Shown: positions 1 through 9,548, counted from the first letter of the stretch. The stretch is DNA of 64,000 nt from Glycomyces arizonensis DSM 44726 (GCF_000482705.1 NZ_AXWO01000029.1:1-64000), one strand, 5' to 3'. The notes: a model not told the origin generated them from the letters alone. Program-made: numbers and translations.

Positions 1-652
1 GTGGTGCTCGGTAGGCGGTAGTGGTCGAGGGATGGGTTGTTCGGCGGGCGATAGTCGGTGGTAGGTGAGCAGTGGTGTTCGACTCGTAACCCTGCTCGGG
101 GCGCCCGCGGGGCGCCGGGGCGCTACTCCGCCCCTCTGTACCCACCCGCCGCCGTCCTGCACACCACGAAAGTCCTCGCCAGCCTGACAGAGGGCCGAAA
201 ACGGGTCAAGGAAAAGTTTCTGCGCCTGTGGATAACTCCTCGGCGGAGAGTGCGCTGGACCTGTGGACCACTCCCGGCGAAGGCGTGCGGGACCTGTGGA
301 TAACTCCCCGGAACAGTGCGGTCCACCTGTAGCAACTCCCCAGAACGGGGTGGTGAGCTTCAGGATGCTGAGGCAGCGGCGTGCCGTCTTCGAGGACCCA
401 CCCCGCCCCTCCACTCCCGCCTTTGTCGCTGCCCGCTTGAAGCCGGCCTCACGATCACCTCACTGCCGAAGGGGCCCAGGTGAGCACTCCGCGTCTTTGT
501 CGCCGCCTCAACGCACAACAACCATGTACAAGCAGGACCCCGCCAGCGCACCAACGACCATTGCCGGGCTCCCCAGGCGTCCTCTGCCGCTCTTTGCCGT
601 TCTGCGGAATCCACGCCGCCGCGGAATCCGCACAGCCACCGCCGGGTTCCTT
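1..652. other. Gene-free left end with DnaA-box-like repeats
   Basis: I see no convincing gene here. The open frames lack recognisable protein features. The only structure is a series of TGTGGATAA-type motifs between 227 and 340, annotated separately. The first 100 bases are rich in GTGGT/GGTAG runs without a clear period. The neighbouring gene at 653 ends here, reading leftward. Confidence 0.6.
227..340. repeat. Phased DnaA-box-like repeat array
   Basis: TGTGGATAA occurs at 227-235 and 295-303, TGTGGACCA at 262-270 and a decayed CTGTAGCAACTCC at 326-338. Each is preceded by CC and followed by ACTCC or close to it. The steps are 35, 33 and 32 bases, about three helical turns. TTATCCACA, the reverse complement of TGTGGATAA, is the classical DnaA box. 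Function is inferred only: it could be a DnaA-titrating or regulatory cluster, or a decaying tandem repeat. Confidence 0.5.
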
Positions 653-2728
653 CTAGGCCGTGTTCCAGCCTGCCATCAGCAACCCCGCGTCATCCAGGGC
701 CTCTACGAGGTTGTCCAACTCCCAGCGCATGACGTTCCTGCGGGTCCTCGTCTCCTTATCCCCTTCGGCCAGTTCGGCGTCCAAACGCCGTGCCGCCTCG
801 CTCAAGTCCACCGGGCCCGGCGAGGGCGCCCCTGCCGCCAATGCCGCCAGTCTTCGGTAGGCGGCCTCCACCGCCGCCGCGAAGTCCTCCACCCCTGGCA
901 ATGCCGCTGCCTCGTCCTTGCTCACGCTCGCGTTCACCGCCACCAGTGCCCTGCCCGCCCGCGACAGTGCCTCCTCTGCTCCCAGCGCGTCCGCCGACAG
1001 CGGGCTCACGCTCGTCACCGGCTCGGCCTTCGCCTGGTCCGCCGCCGTGGCCAGTGCCGCCCGTTTTGCGCGCACCGCGTCGATCACCGCGTGCATGAGC
1101 TTCGCGTCGTAGTCGCCCGGATGGGCCTGCCGGTCCAATGCCAGACGCGCATAGTCGCTGTAGGCGTTCACCAGCTCGGCGAGCAGGTCGCCCAGCCGCC
1201 GGGTCTGCCACGTCGGCGCCAGCATGTAGAACCCGATCGCCAGTGACGCCCCGATCGCCGTCGACACGCCCCGGTCCAGCGCCCCCAGCAGCGGGTCGTC
1301 TCCCGACAGGTCGATCTGGAACACCGTGAACGCCGCCACCGCCGCCGCGAACACCAGCATCGACACCGGCCGCACCCAATAGGCCAGCAACGAGAAGACC
1401 AGCACCGCGAGGCTGAGCCACACCGGCTCGTGCGGCACCACCAGGCTCAGCAGCGAGGCGGCCACAACGCCGCCGAACGTGCCGAGCGCTCGCGTCACGC
1501 CCCGTGTCAGCGTCCCGGCGAAGTCCGCCTGGAGCACGATCCACGCCGTCAGCGGGATCCAGTAGCCGTGATCGCTCGGCCAGGCGAAACCGAGCCCGGT
1601 CGCCAACGCGATGACGCCCGCGCGGCGCAGCGAATGGTGCACCACCGGGTCCCTCCGGTGCAGGCGCCCGCGCAGCCGACTGAACGCCTCGCGGGCCTGC
1701 CCGGTCGCGTAGGCCAGCGCCGGGTCGGCGATGACGTCGTCCGAGCCGGTCGCGATGCGGCTCGCGTACCCCTCGGTGTCGTGCAGCGTCCGCAGCAGGC
1801 CGCTGATCTCGGTCGGGATCGTCCCGGTGGAAGTGGCGACGGGGTGCCGCGCGAGCCCTTCGAGGAGCTCGTCCCAGTCGAGCGCGGCGGGGGAGCGGGC
1901 GGTGATCTCGTCGGCGAAGTGGCGCAGCAGCCGCGCCGCCAGCAGCAGCGCCTCGGAGTGGAAGGCGACGGTGTCGGCCTCGCGGGCGTCGGCGCGGGCC
2001 CGCGCCGAGGCGACGCGGCCGATCGCGGCCGATACGGCGTAGATCTGGGCGCGCGCCTCCTTGACCGACGCGGGCAGGGCCCGGCGCCGGTCGAGTTCCC
2101 TGGCGGCCTCGGCGAGCGCCTCGGTCGCGAAGGGCGCGTTCGGGTCGCCCGCCAGCGCCTCGGCCTCGTCGGCGAGGGCCAGCCACGCCCCGGCGAGGAT
2201 GCCGCGGTCGTGCGCCCACCGGTAGCGCGGCGGCAAGAGCGCCCCGAGCGCCTGCACCGCCGCGCCCGCGCAGACTGCGGCCGCCGCCGCCCACGGCGCC
2301 GCGTGTTCGGTCAGGTCGTCGGCGAGGAAGAACGGGATGCCCGAGACGGTGAGCATCACGCCCGTCGCCTGGGAGATCGAGCTGATGAACGTCAGCACCA
2401 GCGCGTACACCGCCGCCGCGGCGACGAGGAGCACCGGGTGCCCGAGCGAGCCGAGCAGGAGCCCGCCCGCGCTGGACAGGCCGATCAGCAGCGGCACGCC
2501 CGGCTCGGTCCGCGTGCCGGGCGTGAGCAGCCCCACGCCGCCGAGCCAGGCGCCGATGATCGCGGACTCGCCCCACGCCGGCAGGCCCAGCAGCTGCACG
2601 ACGAGCATGGCGGCGGCGATCCCGGCGGCCGCGCGCGCGGCGAGCACCGGCGCGGCCTCGCCCGCGGTCCAGGACCGCAGGTCGCGGCCCACGCGCCTGA
2701 GCGACTCGGCGACCCCGGGATTGACCAC
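653..2728 (-). CDS. FUSC-family integral membrane protein
   Basis: A 691-residue membrane protein of the FUSC / aromatic acid exporter type. An N-terminal block of hydrophobic helices (about residues 25-165) is followed by a charged cytoplasmic stretch rich in Ala/Arg/Glu (about 170-365), a second helical block with the FUSC-like run GYWIPLTAWIVLQ and further helices (about 370-530), and a soluble C-terminal tail. Two membrane halves around a soluble domain is the usual layout of the family, whose members are thought to export aromatic acids or similar compounds through the cytoplasmic membrane. The substrate cannot be read from sequence. The start is GTG at 2728, 66 bases from the divergent guaA start, so the two genes probably share a promoter region. 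Confidence 0.8.
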   Translation of the reverse strand: MVNPGVAESLRRVGRDLRSWTAGEAAPVLAARAAAGIAAAMLVVQLLGLPAWGESAIIGAWLGGVGLLTPGTRTEPGVPLLIGLSSAGGLLLGSLGHPVLLVAAAAVYALVLTFISSISQATGVMLTVSGIPFFLADDLTEHAAPWAAAAAVCAGAAVQALGALLPPRYRWAHDRGILAGAWLALADEAEALAGDPNAPFATEALAEAARELDRRRALPASVKEARAQIYAVSAAIGRVASARARADAREADTVAFHSEALLLAARLLRHFADEITARSPAALDWDELLEGLARHPVATSTGTIPTEISGLLRTLHDTEGYASRIATGSDDVIADPALAYATGQAREAFSRLRGRLHRRDPVVHHSLRRAGVIALATGLGFAWPSDHGYWIPLTAWIVLQADFAGTLTRGVTRALGTFGGVVAASLLSLVVPHEPVWLSLAVLVFSLLAYWVRPVSMLVFAAAVAAFTVFQIDLSGDDPLLGALDRGVSTAIGASLAIGFYMLAPTWQTRRLGDLLAELVNAYSDYARLALDRQAHPGDYDAKLMHAVIDAVRAKRAALATAADQAKAEPVTSVSPLSADALGAEEALSRAGRALVAVNASVSKDEAAALPGVEDFAAAVEAAYRRLAALAAGAPSPGPVDLSEAARRLDAELAEGDKETRTRRNVMRWELDNLVEALDDAGLLMAGWNTA

Positions 2729-2794
2729 ACCGCCAGGCTATCGGCCCCGCCGCGCCCCGTGGTGTGACGGCTGCGACCGGTTACCCTTGACCGC

Positions 2795-4339
2795 ATGCAA
2801 CAACCGGTGCTGGTGGTCGACTTCGGGGCCCAATACGCGCAGCTCATCGCCCGCAGGGTCCGCGAGGCCCAGGTCTACTCGGAGATCGTGCCCTCCGACA
2901 TGCCCGCGAGCGAGATGCTCGCGAAGCATCCGGCCGCCGTGATCCTCTCCGGCGGCCCCTCCAGCGTCTACGCCGACGGCGCCCCGCACGTCGACGAGGC
3001 CCTCTACAAAGCTGGCGTGCCGGTCCTCGGCATCTGCTACGGCTTCCAGGCGATGGCGCAGGCCCTCGGCGGCACGGTCACCAGGACCGGCACCTCCGAG
3101 TACGGCGGCACCGAGCTCGACGTCACCGCCTCCTCCAAGCTCCTGGCGGGACTGCCCGAGCGGCAGTCGGTGTGGATGAGCCACGGCGACTCGGTCACCG
3201 AGGCACCCGAGGGCTTCACCGTCGTCGCCGCCACCGCCGGGGCCCCCGTCGCCGCCTTCGAGAACGTCGAGGCGCGCCTGGCCGGCGTCCAGTACCACCC
3301 CGAGGTGGCCCACACGCCGCACGGCCAGGCCGTCATCCGCCACTTCCTGCACGACATCGCCGGGATCGTGCCGTCGTGGACGAACGCGCAGATCATCGAC
3401 GAGCAGGTCGCGGCGATCCAGAAGCAGGTCGGCGACAAGCGGGTGCTGTGCGCCCTGTCGGGCGGCGTCGACTCCTCGGTGGCGGCCGCGCTCGTGCACC
3501 GCGCCGTCGGCGACCAGCTCACGTGCGTGTTCGTCGACCACGGCCTGCTGCGCGCCGGGGAGGCCGAGCAGGTCGAGAAGGACTACGCGCAGCTCACCGG
3601 CATCGACGTGCGCTGCGTGGACGCCTCGGCGCAGTTCCTGGACGCTTTGGCGGGCGTGGCCGACCCCGAGGAGAAGCGCAAGATCATCGGCCGCGAGTTC
3701 ATCCGGACCTTCGAGGCCGCCGCCCGCGACATCGCCGCCGAGAAGGACATCGAGTTCCTCGTCCAGGGCACGCTCTACCCCGACGTCGTCGAGTCCGGCG
3801 GCGGCACCGGCACCGCGAACATCAAGAGCCACCACAACGTCGGCGGGCTCCCCGAGGACCTCCAGTTCGACCTGGTCGAGCCGCTGCGGACCCTGTTCAA
3901 GGACGAGGTCCGCGCCATCGGCATCGAACTGGGCCTGCCCGAGGCGATGGTCTGGCGCCACCCGTTCCCCGGCCCCGGGCTCGGCATCCGCATCGTCGGC
4001 GAGGTCACGCGCGAGCGCCTCGACCTGCTGCGCGCGGCCGACGCGATCGCCCGCGCCGAGCTGACCGCCGCCGGGCTCGACCGCTCGGTGTGGCAGTTCC
4101 CGGTGGTGCTGCTCGCCGACGTCCGAAGCGTCGGCGTCCAGGGCGACGGCCGCACCTACGGCCACCCGGTCGTCTTGCGCCCGGTGACCTCCGAGGACGC
4201 CATGACCGCCGACTGGTCGCGCCTGCCGTACGAGCTGCTCGCGAAGATCTCGACGCGGATCACCAACGAGGTGCCCGAGATCAACCGGGTCGTCCTCGAC
4301 GTCACCAGCAAGCCGCCGGGCACGATCGAGTGGGAGTAG
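2795..4339 (+). CDS. guaA: GMP synthase (glutamine-hydrolysing)
   Basis: Converts XMP to GMP using ATP and glutamine, the last step of guanine nucleotide synthesis, in the cytoplasm. The 514-residue length is normal. The N-terminal class I amidotransferase domain carries the nucleophile in GICYGFQ (Cys81) and the His168/Glu170 pair in GVQYHPE. The ATP-pyrophosphatase domain has the PP-loop SGGVDS (222-227), and the C-terminal dimerisation domain ends in the family-typical KPPGTIEWE. All catalytic motifs are intact. ATG start at 2795, divergent from the FUSC gene. The downstream Nudix gene lies 54 bases away and may or may not be co-transcribed. Confidence 0.98.
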   Translation: MQQPVLVVDFGAQYAQLIARRVREAQVYSEIVPSDMPASEMLAKHPAAVILSGGPSSVYADGAPHVDEALYKAGVPVLGICYGFQAMAQALGGTVTRTGTSEYGGTELDVTASSKLLAGLPERQSVWMSHGDSVTEAPEGFTVVAATAGAPVAAFENVEARLAGVQYHPEVAHTPHGQAVIRHFLHDIAGIVPSWTNAQIIDEQVAAIQKQVGDKRVLCALSGGVDSSVAAALVHRAVGDQLTCVFVDHGLLRAGEAEQVEKDYAQLTGIDVRCVDASAQFLDALAGVADPEEKRKIIGREFIRTFEAAARDIAAEKDIEFLVQGTLYPDVVESGGGTGTANIKSHHNVGGLPEDLQFDLVEPLRTLFKDEVRAIGIELGLPEAMVWRHPFPGPGLGIRIVGEVTRERLDLLRAADAIARAELTAAGLDRSVWQFPVVLLADVRSVGVQGDGRTYGHPVVLRPVTSEDAMTADWSRLPYELLAKISTRITNEVPEINRVVLDVTSKPPGTIEWE

Positions 4340-4393
4340 CGCCCTCCGGTGAATGGCGATAGACATCCCATGATCAGGTCGTACAGTTGAGGG

Positions 4394-5326
4394 ATGCAAT
4401 TCCGGATAGCTGCGTACGGGGAGGTACGTGACGAGAGCGGCCGGCTCCTTCTGACCCGGCGAAACCGCACAGGACGCGAGGCGGCCCCCTGGCATCTGCC
4501 GGGGGGCGTCATCGATCACGGCGAGCCCCCCGCCAGCGCGGCCCAGCGCCTGGTGGCCGCGCACACCGGTTTCGAGGTCGCCGCCCTGCGACCGCTCGAG
4601 GCGGTCGCCGTCGCCAGACGCGGCACGCACACCAACGCGATCCTCTATCAGGTCGCCGTCGAGGGCGGCCCGGCCTCGGGGCCCGACGGCGAGGCCCTCG
4701 AATGGGTCGACCCGGCCACGGCCGCCAAGGAGACCCATTCGCCGTTCGTCTCGGCGTGCCTCGGCCTGGCCGACGACCGGCTCGCGGGCCGCGTCGACAA
4801 GGCGCCCACCGAGCTGCGGCCCACGCCGCCGGCCAAGGCCAAGAAGGGCCGCCGCCGCCGGGGCCAGCGCTTCGGCGCCTACGGCGTCGTCGCCGACGCG
4901 GCCGGGCGCATCCTGTTGGCGCGCATCGCCGAGGGCTACCCCGGCGGCGGCACCTGGCACCTGCCCGGCGGCGGCGTCGACTTCGGCGAGTCGCCCAGAG
5001 CGGCGGTCTTCCGCGAGATCTACGAGGAGACCGGGCAGGACGCCAGCGTCGGCGCGCTGCTGAACGTCACCTCGTTCCGCCACCGCCGCGCGATCGGCCC
5101 CGAGGGCTACCCGCTCGACTGGCACGGGGTGCGGGCGATCTACTCGGCGACGGTCGCCGACCCTTCGGCCGCGCAGGTCGTCGAGGCCGCCGGCGGCTCC
5201 ACGTCCGAGTCGCGCTGGTTCGACGCGGGCGTGCTGGCCGACCTGCCGCTGTCGGCGGCGGTCGAGGACGCCCTGGAGGTGGTGGACTTGACGAAGCTCG
5301 CGGCCACGCCGCCCAGAGCGGCTTAA
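4394..5326 (+). CDS. Tandem Nudix-domain protein
   Basis: A 310-residue protein with two Nudix folds. The second (about 155-300) has an intact Nudix box: GGGVDFGE, seven residues, then REIYEETG, so it should hydrolyse a nucleoside diphosphate linked to another group. The first (about 1-125) keeps the WHLPGGVIDHGE half of the box, but the REUxEExGU half reads QRLVAAHTG and lacks the metal-binding glutamates, so it is probably catalytically dead. A basic linker (KAKKGRRRRGQR) joins the halves. The 3' end overlaps the end of the convergent psd gene by four bases. Substrate unknown. Confidence 0.85.
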   Translation: MQFRIAAYGEVRDESGRLLLTRRNRTGREAAPWHLPGGVIDHGEPPASAAQRLVAAHTGFEVAALRPLEAVAVARRGTHTNAILYQVAVEGGPASGPDGEALEWVDPATAAKETHSPFVSACLGLADDRLAGRVDKAPTELRPTPPAKAKKGRRRRGQRFGAYGVVADAAGRILLARIAEGYPGGGTWHLPGGGVDFGESPRAAVFREIYEETGQDASVGALLNVTSFRHRRAIGPEGYPLDWHGVRAIYSATVADPSAAQVVEAAGGSTSESRWFDAGVLADLPLSAAVEDALEVVDLTKLAATPPRAA

Positions 5327-6573
5327 CGCCAGCGGGCGATGACGGTCTCTCCGGCGCGGATCGGCTCGCCCGGCGCGCAGACCGCGTCGGCGAGACCGGC
5401 CGGGAGGTAGACGTCGGTGCGCGAGCCGAACCTGATGAGCCCGTACCGCTCGCCCTTCGCCAGCGCCGCGCCGACCTTGGTGCGGTTGACGATCCGCCGC
5501 AGCACCGCGCCGGTGCGCTGGGCGACCACGACGCGGCCGCGGGCGGTGGCCAGGACGGTGTAGCAGGCGGCGTTGTGCTCGGCCTCGGGCGCCGAGACCT
5601 TCGCGTACCCGCCCTTCTCGAGGAACACGTCGACGACCTCGCCCGCGGCGGGGGCGCGGTTGATGTGGACGTCCAGGAGCGACAGGTGCACCGAGATCCG
5701 CAGCCACTCGGCGCCCGCGGTGCCGGTGGCGGCGCCGAACCGCTCGTCGACGACGGTCTCGACGCCCATGACGCGCCCGTCGGAGGCGGCCAGGACCGCC
5801 TCGGGCTCGTCGTCCTCGCCGCGCAGGTCCGCCTCGCGCTGCGGGTCGCGGAAGAACGCCGCGACCGGGAGGGCCGCGGCGGCCGGGACCAGCCACGCCT
5901 TGGAGGAGGGGCGGATCCGCTTCGTCGCCCACGCCGCGCCGAGCAGTGCCCCGCCGATGATCATGCCGTTGGAGTCGAGGTGCATGCCGGGGGTGAGCGG
6001 CACCGACGAGGCCCGCCACGCCGGGGCGAGGTCCTCGGCGGGCGCGACGCCCCGCGGCGCGGCCGCGTGCGCATCGGCCGAGCCGATGCGCAGCTTGTGG
6101 ATCCGCAGCGGCGGGAAGGACCGCACGACCAGGTCGGTGCCGATGCCGTACTCGGCGACCAGTTCGGCGATCTCCTCGCGCGCCGGGGCGGTGAGCGTCG
6201 CGGCGAAGGACAGGACGCCGCCGGGGACGACCTTCGCGCGCAGCGTCGCGATGTCGGCGATGAACGCCTCGGCCTCGACGGTGACGGGCGCGGCGAGCAT
6301 CACCTGCTCGGCCGCCTCGGCGTCGGCCAGGTCGTCGACGACGGTGACGTTCCCGGCCGTCCAGGAGCCCTCGGCGTCGAGCGCCGCACGCAGATCCGAA
6401 GTGGAGGAACGGTCGGCGACGACGGTGAGCCGGTCGGACGGCATGAGCGCCTCGAGTGCCGCCGTCAGCACCGGGTTCCCCCAGGCGGCGTCGACGACGA
6501 GACCGCTCTTGGGGCCGCGCCGGCGGCTGAATTCGTCGGTGATGCCGCGAGCCGCGGCTTTCGAGATCGGCAT
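5323..6573 (-). CDS. psd: Phosphatidylserine decarboxylase with methyltransferase-like N-terminus
   Basis: The C-terminal half (about residues 190-416) is a phosphatidylserine decarboxylase proenzyme. It has the active-site segment VHLSLLDVHINRAP and the self-cleavage site in IRFGSRTDVYLP, where the serine of the Gly-Ser pair becomes the pyruvoyl cofactor. The enzyme makes phosphatidylethanolamine at the membrane. Stand-alone psd proteins of this short type are about 200-240 residues; this one is 416 because of an N-terminal domain that resembles a degenerate class I methyltransferase fold (SGLVVDAAWGNPVLTAAL, then VVPGGVLSFAATL). I chose ATG 6573 (MPISKAA) rather than the upstream in-frame ATG at 6786, which adds 71 residues of antisense-like composition. 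No pssA is nearby. Confidence 0.85.
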   Translation of the reverse strand: MPISKAAARGITDEFSRRRGPKSGLVVDAAWGNPVLTAALEALMPSDRLTVVADRSSTSDLRAALDAEGSWTAGNVTVVDDLADAEAAEQVMLAAPVTVEAEAFIADIATLRAKVVPGGVLSFAATLTAPAREEIAELVAEYGIGTDLVVRSFPPLRIHKLRIGSADAHAAAPRGVAPAEDLAPAWRASSVPLTPGMHLDSNGMIIGGALLGAAWATKRIRPSSKAWLVPAAAALPVAAFFRDPQREADLRGEDDEPEAVLAASDGRVMGVETVVDERFGAATGTAGAEWLRISVHLSLLDVHINRAPAAGEVVDVFLEKGGYAKVSAPEAEHNAACYTVLATARGRVVVAQRTGAVLRRIVNRTKVGAALAKGERYGLIRFGSRTDVYLPAGLADAVCAPGEPIRAGETVIARWR

Positions 6574-6809
6574 GCCCCCGACTATAGAGCGCCCCGCCCG
6601 CCCTCCAGGCGCTGCCGGGACCGGTCGATGCCTGCGGCAAGCGCCGTGGCGGCAGTGGTGAAAAGCATTCAATGCACCGGTTTGGCATCGTACTTTCGGT
6701 GAATTCCAAGCATCATTCGTATGAGCGGCCGCGCCTCGGCCGCGAGCGTCTCGTTTCCCTTCGTAGCAAGCGGACCACAACCCCACCGCTCCAGGAGGAC
6801 GGAAGAACG

Positions 6810-7934
6810 ATGAGACGACACCCGAGACTCGCCCCCTTCGCGGCGCTCGCCGCCGCGGCCCTGACCGCGCTCGTCCCCGCGGGCGCGGCCAGTGCCCAAG
6901 AGGACGAGCGCGAGCCGGTCACCGGCGACATCGTCGTCGACGAGGGCCTCGAACTGCGCGGCACCCTCGGCGCCGAGCAGTGGGACACGTGGGCGAACAT
7001 GCTGGGGCTCACCCCGCGCGGCGGCGAGGAGACGCTCCAGGTCTACTGCATCGACATCCGCACCGAGCTCGACCACACCAGCCCCTACACCGAGGGCGAC
7101 TGGGAGTCCTCGGGCGTGGCGAACCTCGAGAAGGTCCGCTGGGTCCTGTTCAACGGCTACCCGAACGTCACCGCCGAGGACCTGCTGGCGACCACCGACG
7201 CCGAGTCCGACGCGGACTGGGACGAGACCGGGACCGCCCGCGTCGCCTACGCCGGGACGCAGGCCGCCGTCTGGCACTTCACCGACGGCTTCAAGCTCGA
7301 CACCGACGACGCCGTCATCGGCGGCAGCGACGAGCAGAGCGCGGCCGTGGCCGCGGTCTACGAGTACCTGACGGCGAACGCCGGGCGCGTCCCCGACCCC
7401 TCGGAGTTCTACATCGAACTCGACGGCGCCGAGGAAGCCTCCTATGCGGACGGCAGGTTCGGCCCGTACACGATCCGCTCGACCGCCGGGCCGGTCGAGC
7501 TGAGCGCCGAGGGCGGCACGCTGGTCGACGCCGAAGGCCGTGAAGTGGACATGCTGGAGGACGGCGGGCAGTTCGCCATCGTGCTCGACGAGGGCTCGGA
7601 GAAGATCACCATCACCGCCCACGGCACCTACGACCTCCCGGTCGGCCGGGTCTTCATCGCCGACCCCACCGCCGAGGTCGAGGAGTCCAACCGGGTCGCC
7701 TCGCAGATGCTCATCCTCGCCCAGCCGCGGGAGGCCGACATCCCCGCCGAGTGGGCCTTCGCGCTCCAACTGCCCGAGGACGAGCACCCCACTGAGTCCG
7801 CCAGCGAAGCGGCCCAACCGAAACTGCCGACCACCGGCGTGAATCTCACGGTGGTCTTCGCCGCCGGGCTGGCGCTGCTCATCGGCGGCTCCACCGTCAT
7901 GGCCCTGGCGAAGCGGAAGTCCGCCGCCGGTTAG
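6810..7934 (+). CDS. Cys-Gln thioester-domain surface protein, LPxTG-anchored
   Basis: A 374-residue secreted protein. A Sec signal peptide spans about 1-30 (cleavage near ASAQ). The thioester domain has Cys80 (VYCID) and Gln151 in the YAGTQAAVW motif, the pair that forms an internal Cys-Gln thioester in Gram-positive adhesins. A second beta-rich domain follows, then the sortase signal LPTTG (339-343), a hydrophobic helix and the basic tail AKRKSAAG. It should be covalently attached to the cell wall and could bond to a host or surface amine. ATG 6810 follows the ribosome site AGGAGG at 6793-6798. It is the first of two tandem paralogues; no sortase gene is in the window. Confidence 0.9.
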   Translation: MRRHPRLAPFAALAAAALTALVPAGAASAQEDEREPVTGDIVVDEGLELRGTLGAEQWDTWANMLGLTPRGGEETLQVYCIDIRTELDHTSPYTEGDWESSGVANLEKVRWVLFNGYPNVTAEDLLATTDAESDADWDETGTARVAYAGTQAAVWHFTDGFKLDTDDAVIGGSDEQSAAVAAVYEYLTANAGRVPDPSEFYIELDGAEEASYADGRFGPYTIRSTAGPVELSAEGGTLVDAEGREVDMLEDGGQFAIVLDEGSEKITITAHGTYDLPVGRVFIADPTAEVEESNRVASQMLILAQPREADIPAEWAFALQLPEDEHPTESASEAAQPKLPTTGVNLTVVFAAGLALLIGGSTVMALAKRKSAAG

Positions 7935-8358
7935 ACCCGACAGACGCGGGGACGCACGAGCCCCGCTGCCGCCGGAGCGTTCGAGCCCGTCTTTCCAGAG
8001 CATCGCCGTCCAGTGCATGCCGATCGGGTTCGCGGCCGGGCACGCTCCGGCGGCTCACTCACTTGCATCGGGCGCATGGTGCGCCGGGGCCGAAGCGGGA
8101 CTGCGCTTCGGCCCCGGCTCTTGCGTCCCAAGAGCGTCCACGCGTCACCGACGGGCGTCCCACGGACATCGATGCCGAATCGTTACAGTGTCGTCCCTCA
8201 TGTGGACCGGCCGAGATCCCTTGCCGTCCAGGCAAAACCCCTGATCGGTACCGTTTCGGTGACGAAACCGGGTCTAGTGCAACCGGCGCGAGGTCACTAG
8301 CGTGTCGTATGCAGAACCAACGCGTCAATTCCCCGGAAAACAAAAGGGACTTCAACAG
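7935..8358. other. Spacer between the two thioester-protein genes
   Basis: A 424-base gap without a gene. It holds the GC-rich terminator hairpin at 8084-8117, a small hairpin with arms GTTTCG/CGAAAC at 8253-8268, and an inverted repeat CTAGTG (8274-8279) / CACTAG (8295-8300) just upstream of the second gene. The last two could be regulatory. The presence of a terminator suggests that the two paralogues are transcribed separately. Confidence 0.5.
8084..8117 (+). terminator. Hairpin terminator after the first thioester gene
   Basis: The perfect 13-bp stem CCGGGGCCGAAGC / GCTTCGGCCCCGG has an 8-base loop and no long T tail, as is common in high-GC actinobacteria. It lies 150 bases past the stop codon. 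Confidence 0.6.
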
Positions 8359-9483
8359 ATGATGAAAAAAGCCCTGAAAGGGTCGCTGGCCGCTGCCGCG
8401 GGACTCGCGCTCGGCCTCGGCACCAGCGGAATCGCGCTGGCGCAGGACGGTGAGGCGGCTCCCACCGCTGTCACCGGCACCTACCAGCTCATTGAAAAAG
8501 GCATCACCCTCAACGGGGAGATCCCGGGCGAGAACATGGACGTCAGGGCCCAGCTGCGGGGCCTCAAGCTGAACGAGGGCGACGTCCGCCTCGTCTACTG
8601 CATCCAGATCAATGTGGGCATGAACGAGGACGTCGACCACGTGGAGAGCACCTGGGAGGCCGTCGGCGTCGACAACCTTCCGGAGGTGCTCGGCGTGCTG
8701 CTCGCCGGCTACAACGGTTCCAACGCCGCCGAGCTCATCGAAGCCGCCGGTGCCTCCGGCGAGGACCTCGGTGACTTCAACGAGGCCCAGGTCGCCTACG
8801 CCGGCACCCAGGCCGCCATCTGGTCGCTGACCGACGACTGGACCCCCGACGCCGACCCGACCGAGGGCGGGCAGGGCGTCGACAACGCCGTCACGAAGAT
8901 CAAGGACTACCTGCGGGCCACCGAGCCGGTCGACGAGCCCGACATGGACCCGTACTTCGAGACCGACGACTCCGAAGCGGTCGTCGAGGGCGACACCTAC
9001 GGCCCCTTCACCGTCTCCACCAACCTCGGCTCGGTCACCTTCGCGCAGCCCGAGGGCGCCACCATCGTCGACGAGAACGGCGAGGCCGTCACCGAGTTCG
9101 TCGACGGTCAGACCTTCTACGTCAAGTTCGACGAAGGCCAGTCCGGACCCGTCGCGCTCACCACCGACTCGGTCATCTGGACGACGCCGGTCGGCCGCGT
9201 CTTCGTTCCGGTCAACGACGAGGAGGATCCCGGCCAGAACCTCATCCTGGCCGAGTCCCACGAAGAGGAGCTCGCCGCCGAACTCGAGTTCGAGATCGCC
9301 GTCGAGGACGTCCCCGCCACCACCCCGGCCGCGCAGCCGCAGCTGCCGCAGACCGGCACGAACCTCACCATGGTCGCCGGCATCGGCGGCGCCGTGCTGC
9401 TCGCCGGTGTCGCCGCGCTGGTGCTCATGCGCCGCCGCGCCGCCACCGCCGGGGCCGACTGGGGCTCGGACGACGACAAGTAG
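8359..9483 (+). CDS. Second Cys-Gln thioester-domain surface protein, LPxTG-anchored
   Basis: Paralogue of the gene at 6810 and again 374 residues. Signal peptide about 1-28 (ALAQD); thioester Cys81 (VYCIQ) and Gln151 (YAGTQAAIW), at almost the same positions as in the first copy; sortase motif LPQTG (329-333), a membrane helix and the tail MRRRAATAG. The mature protein is very acidic. I chose ATG 8359 (MMKKALKG) because AAAAGGGA lies just upstream and the preceding in-frame residues do not look like a signal peptide; ATG 8362 is equally possible. Same expected role: a wall-anchored adhesin-like protein able to form a covalent ester or amide bond. Confidence 0.9.
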   Translation: MMKKALKGSLAAAAGLALGLGTSGIALAQDGEAAPTAVTGTYQLIEKGITLNGEIPGENMDVRAQLRGLKLNEGDVRLVYCIQINVGMNEDVDHVESTWEAVGVDNLPEVLGVLLAGYNGSNAAELIEAAGASGEDLGDFNEAQVAYAGTQAAIWSLTDDWTPDADPTEGGQGVDNAVTKIKDYLRATEPVDEPDMDPYFETDDSEAVVEGDTYGPFTVSTNLGSVTFAQPEGATIVDENGEAVTEFVDGQTFYVKFDEGQSGPVALTTDSVIWTTPVGRVFVPVNDEEDPGQNLILAESHEEELAAELEFEIAVEDVPATTPAAQPQLPQTGTNLTMVAGIGGAVLLAGVAALVLMRRRAATAGADWGSDDDK

Positions 9484-9548
9484 CCGATCCCGCGCGCGGG
9501 CCGCACGCGCTTGAGCAGGGCCCGCGACACGGAATATGCGACAAAGCC

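Noticed and set aside
2738..6709. Very long reverse-strand open frame (1323 residues) across guaA and the Nudix gene
   Set aside because: It is antisense to genes with full family motifs and has the Arg/Gly/Ala-rich composition of shadow frames in high-GC DNA. Similar long shadows at 14763-16511, 19456-21600 and 33686-35731 were rejected for the same reason.
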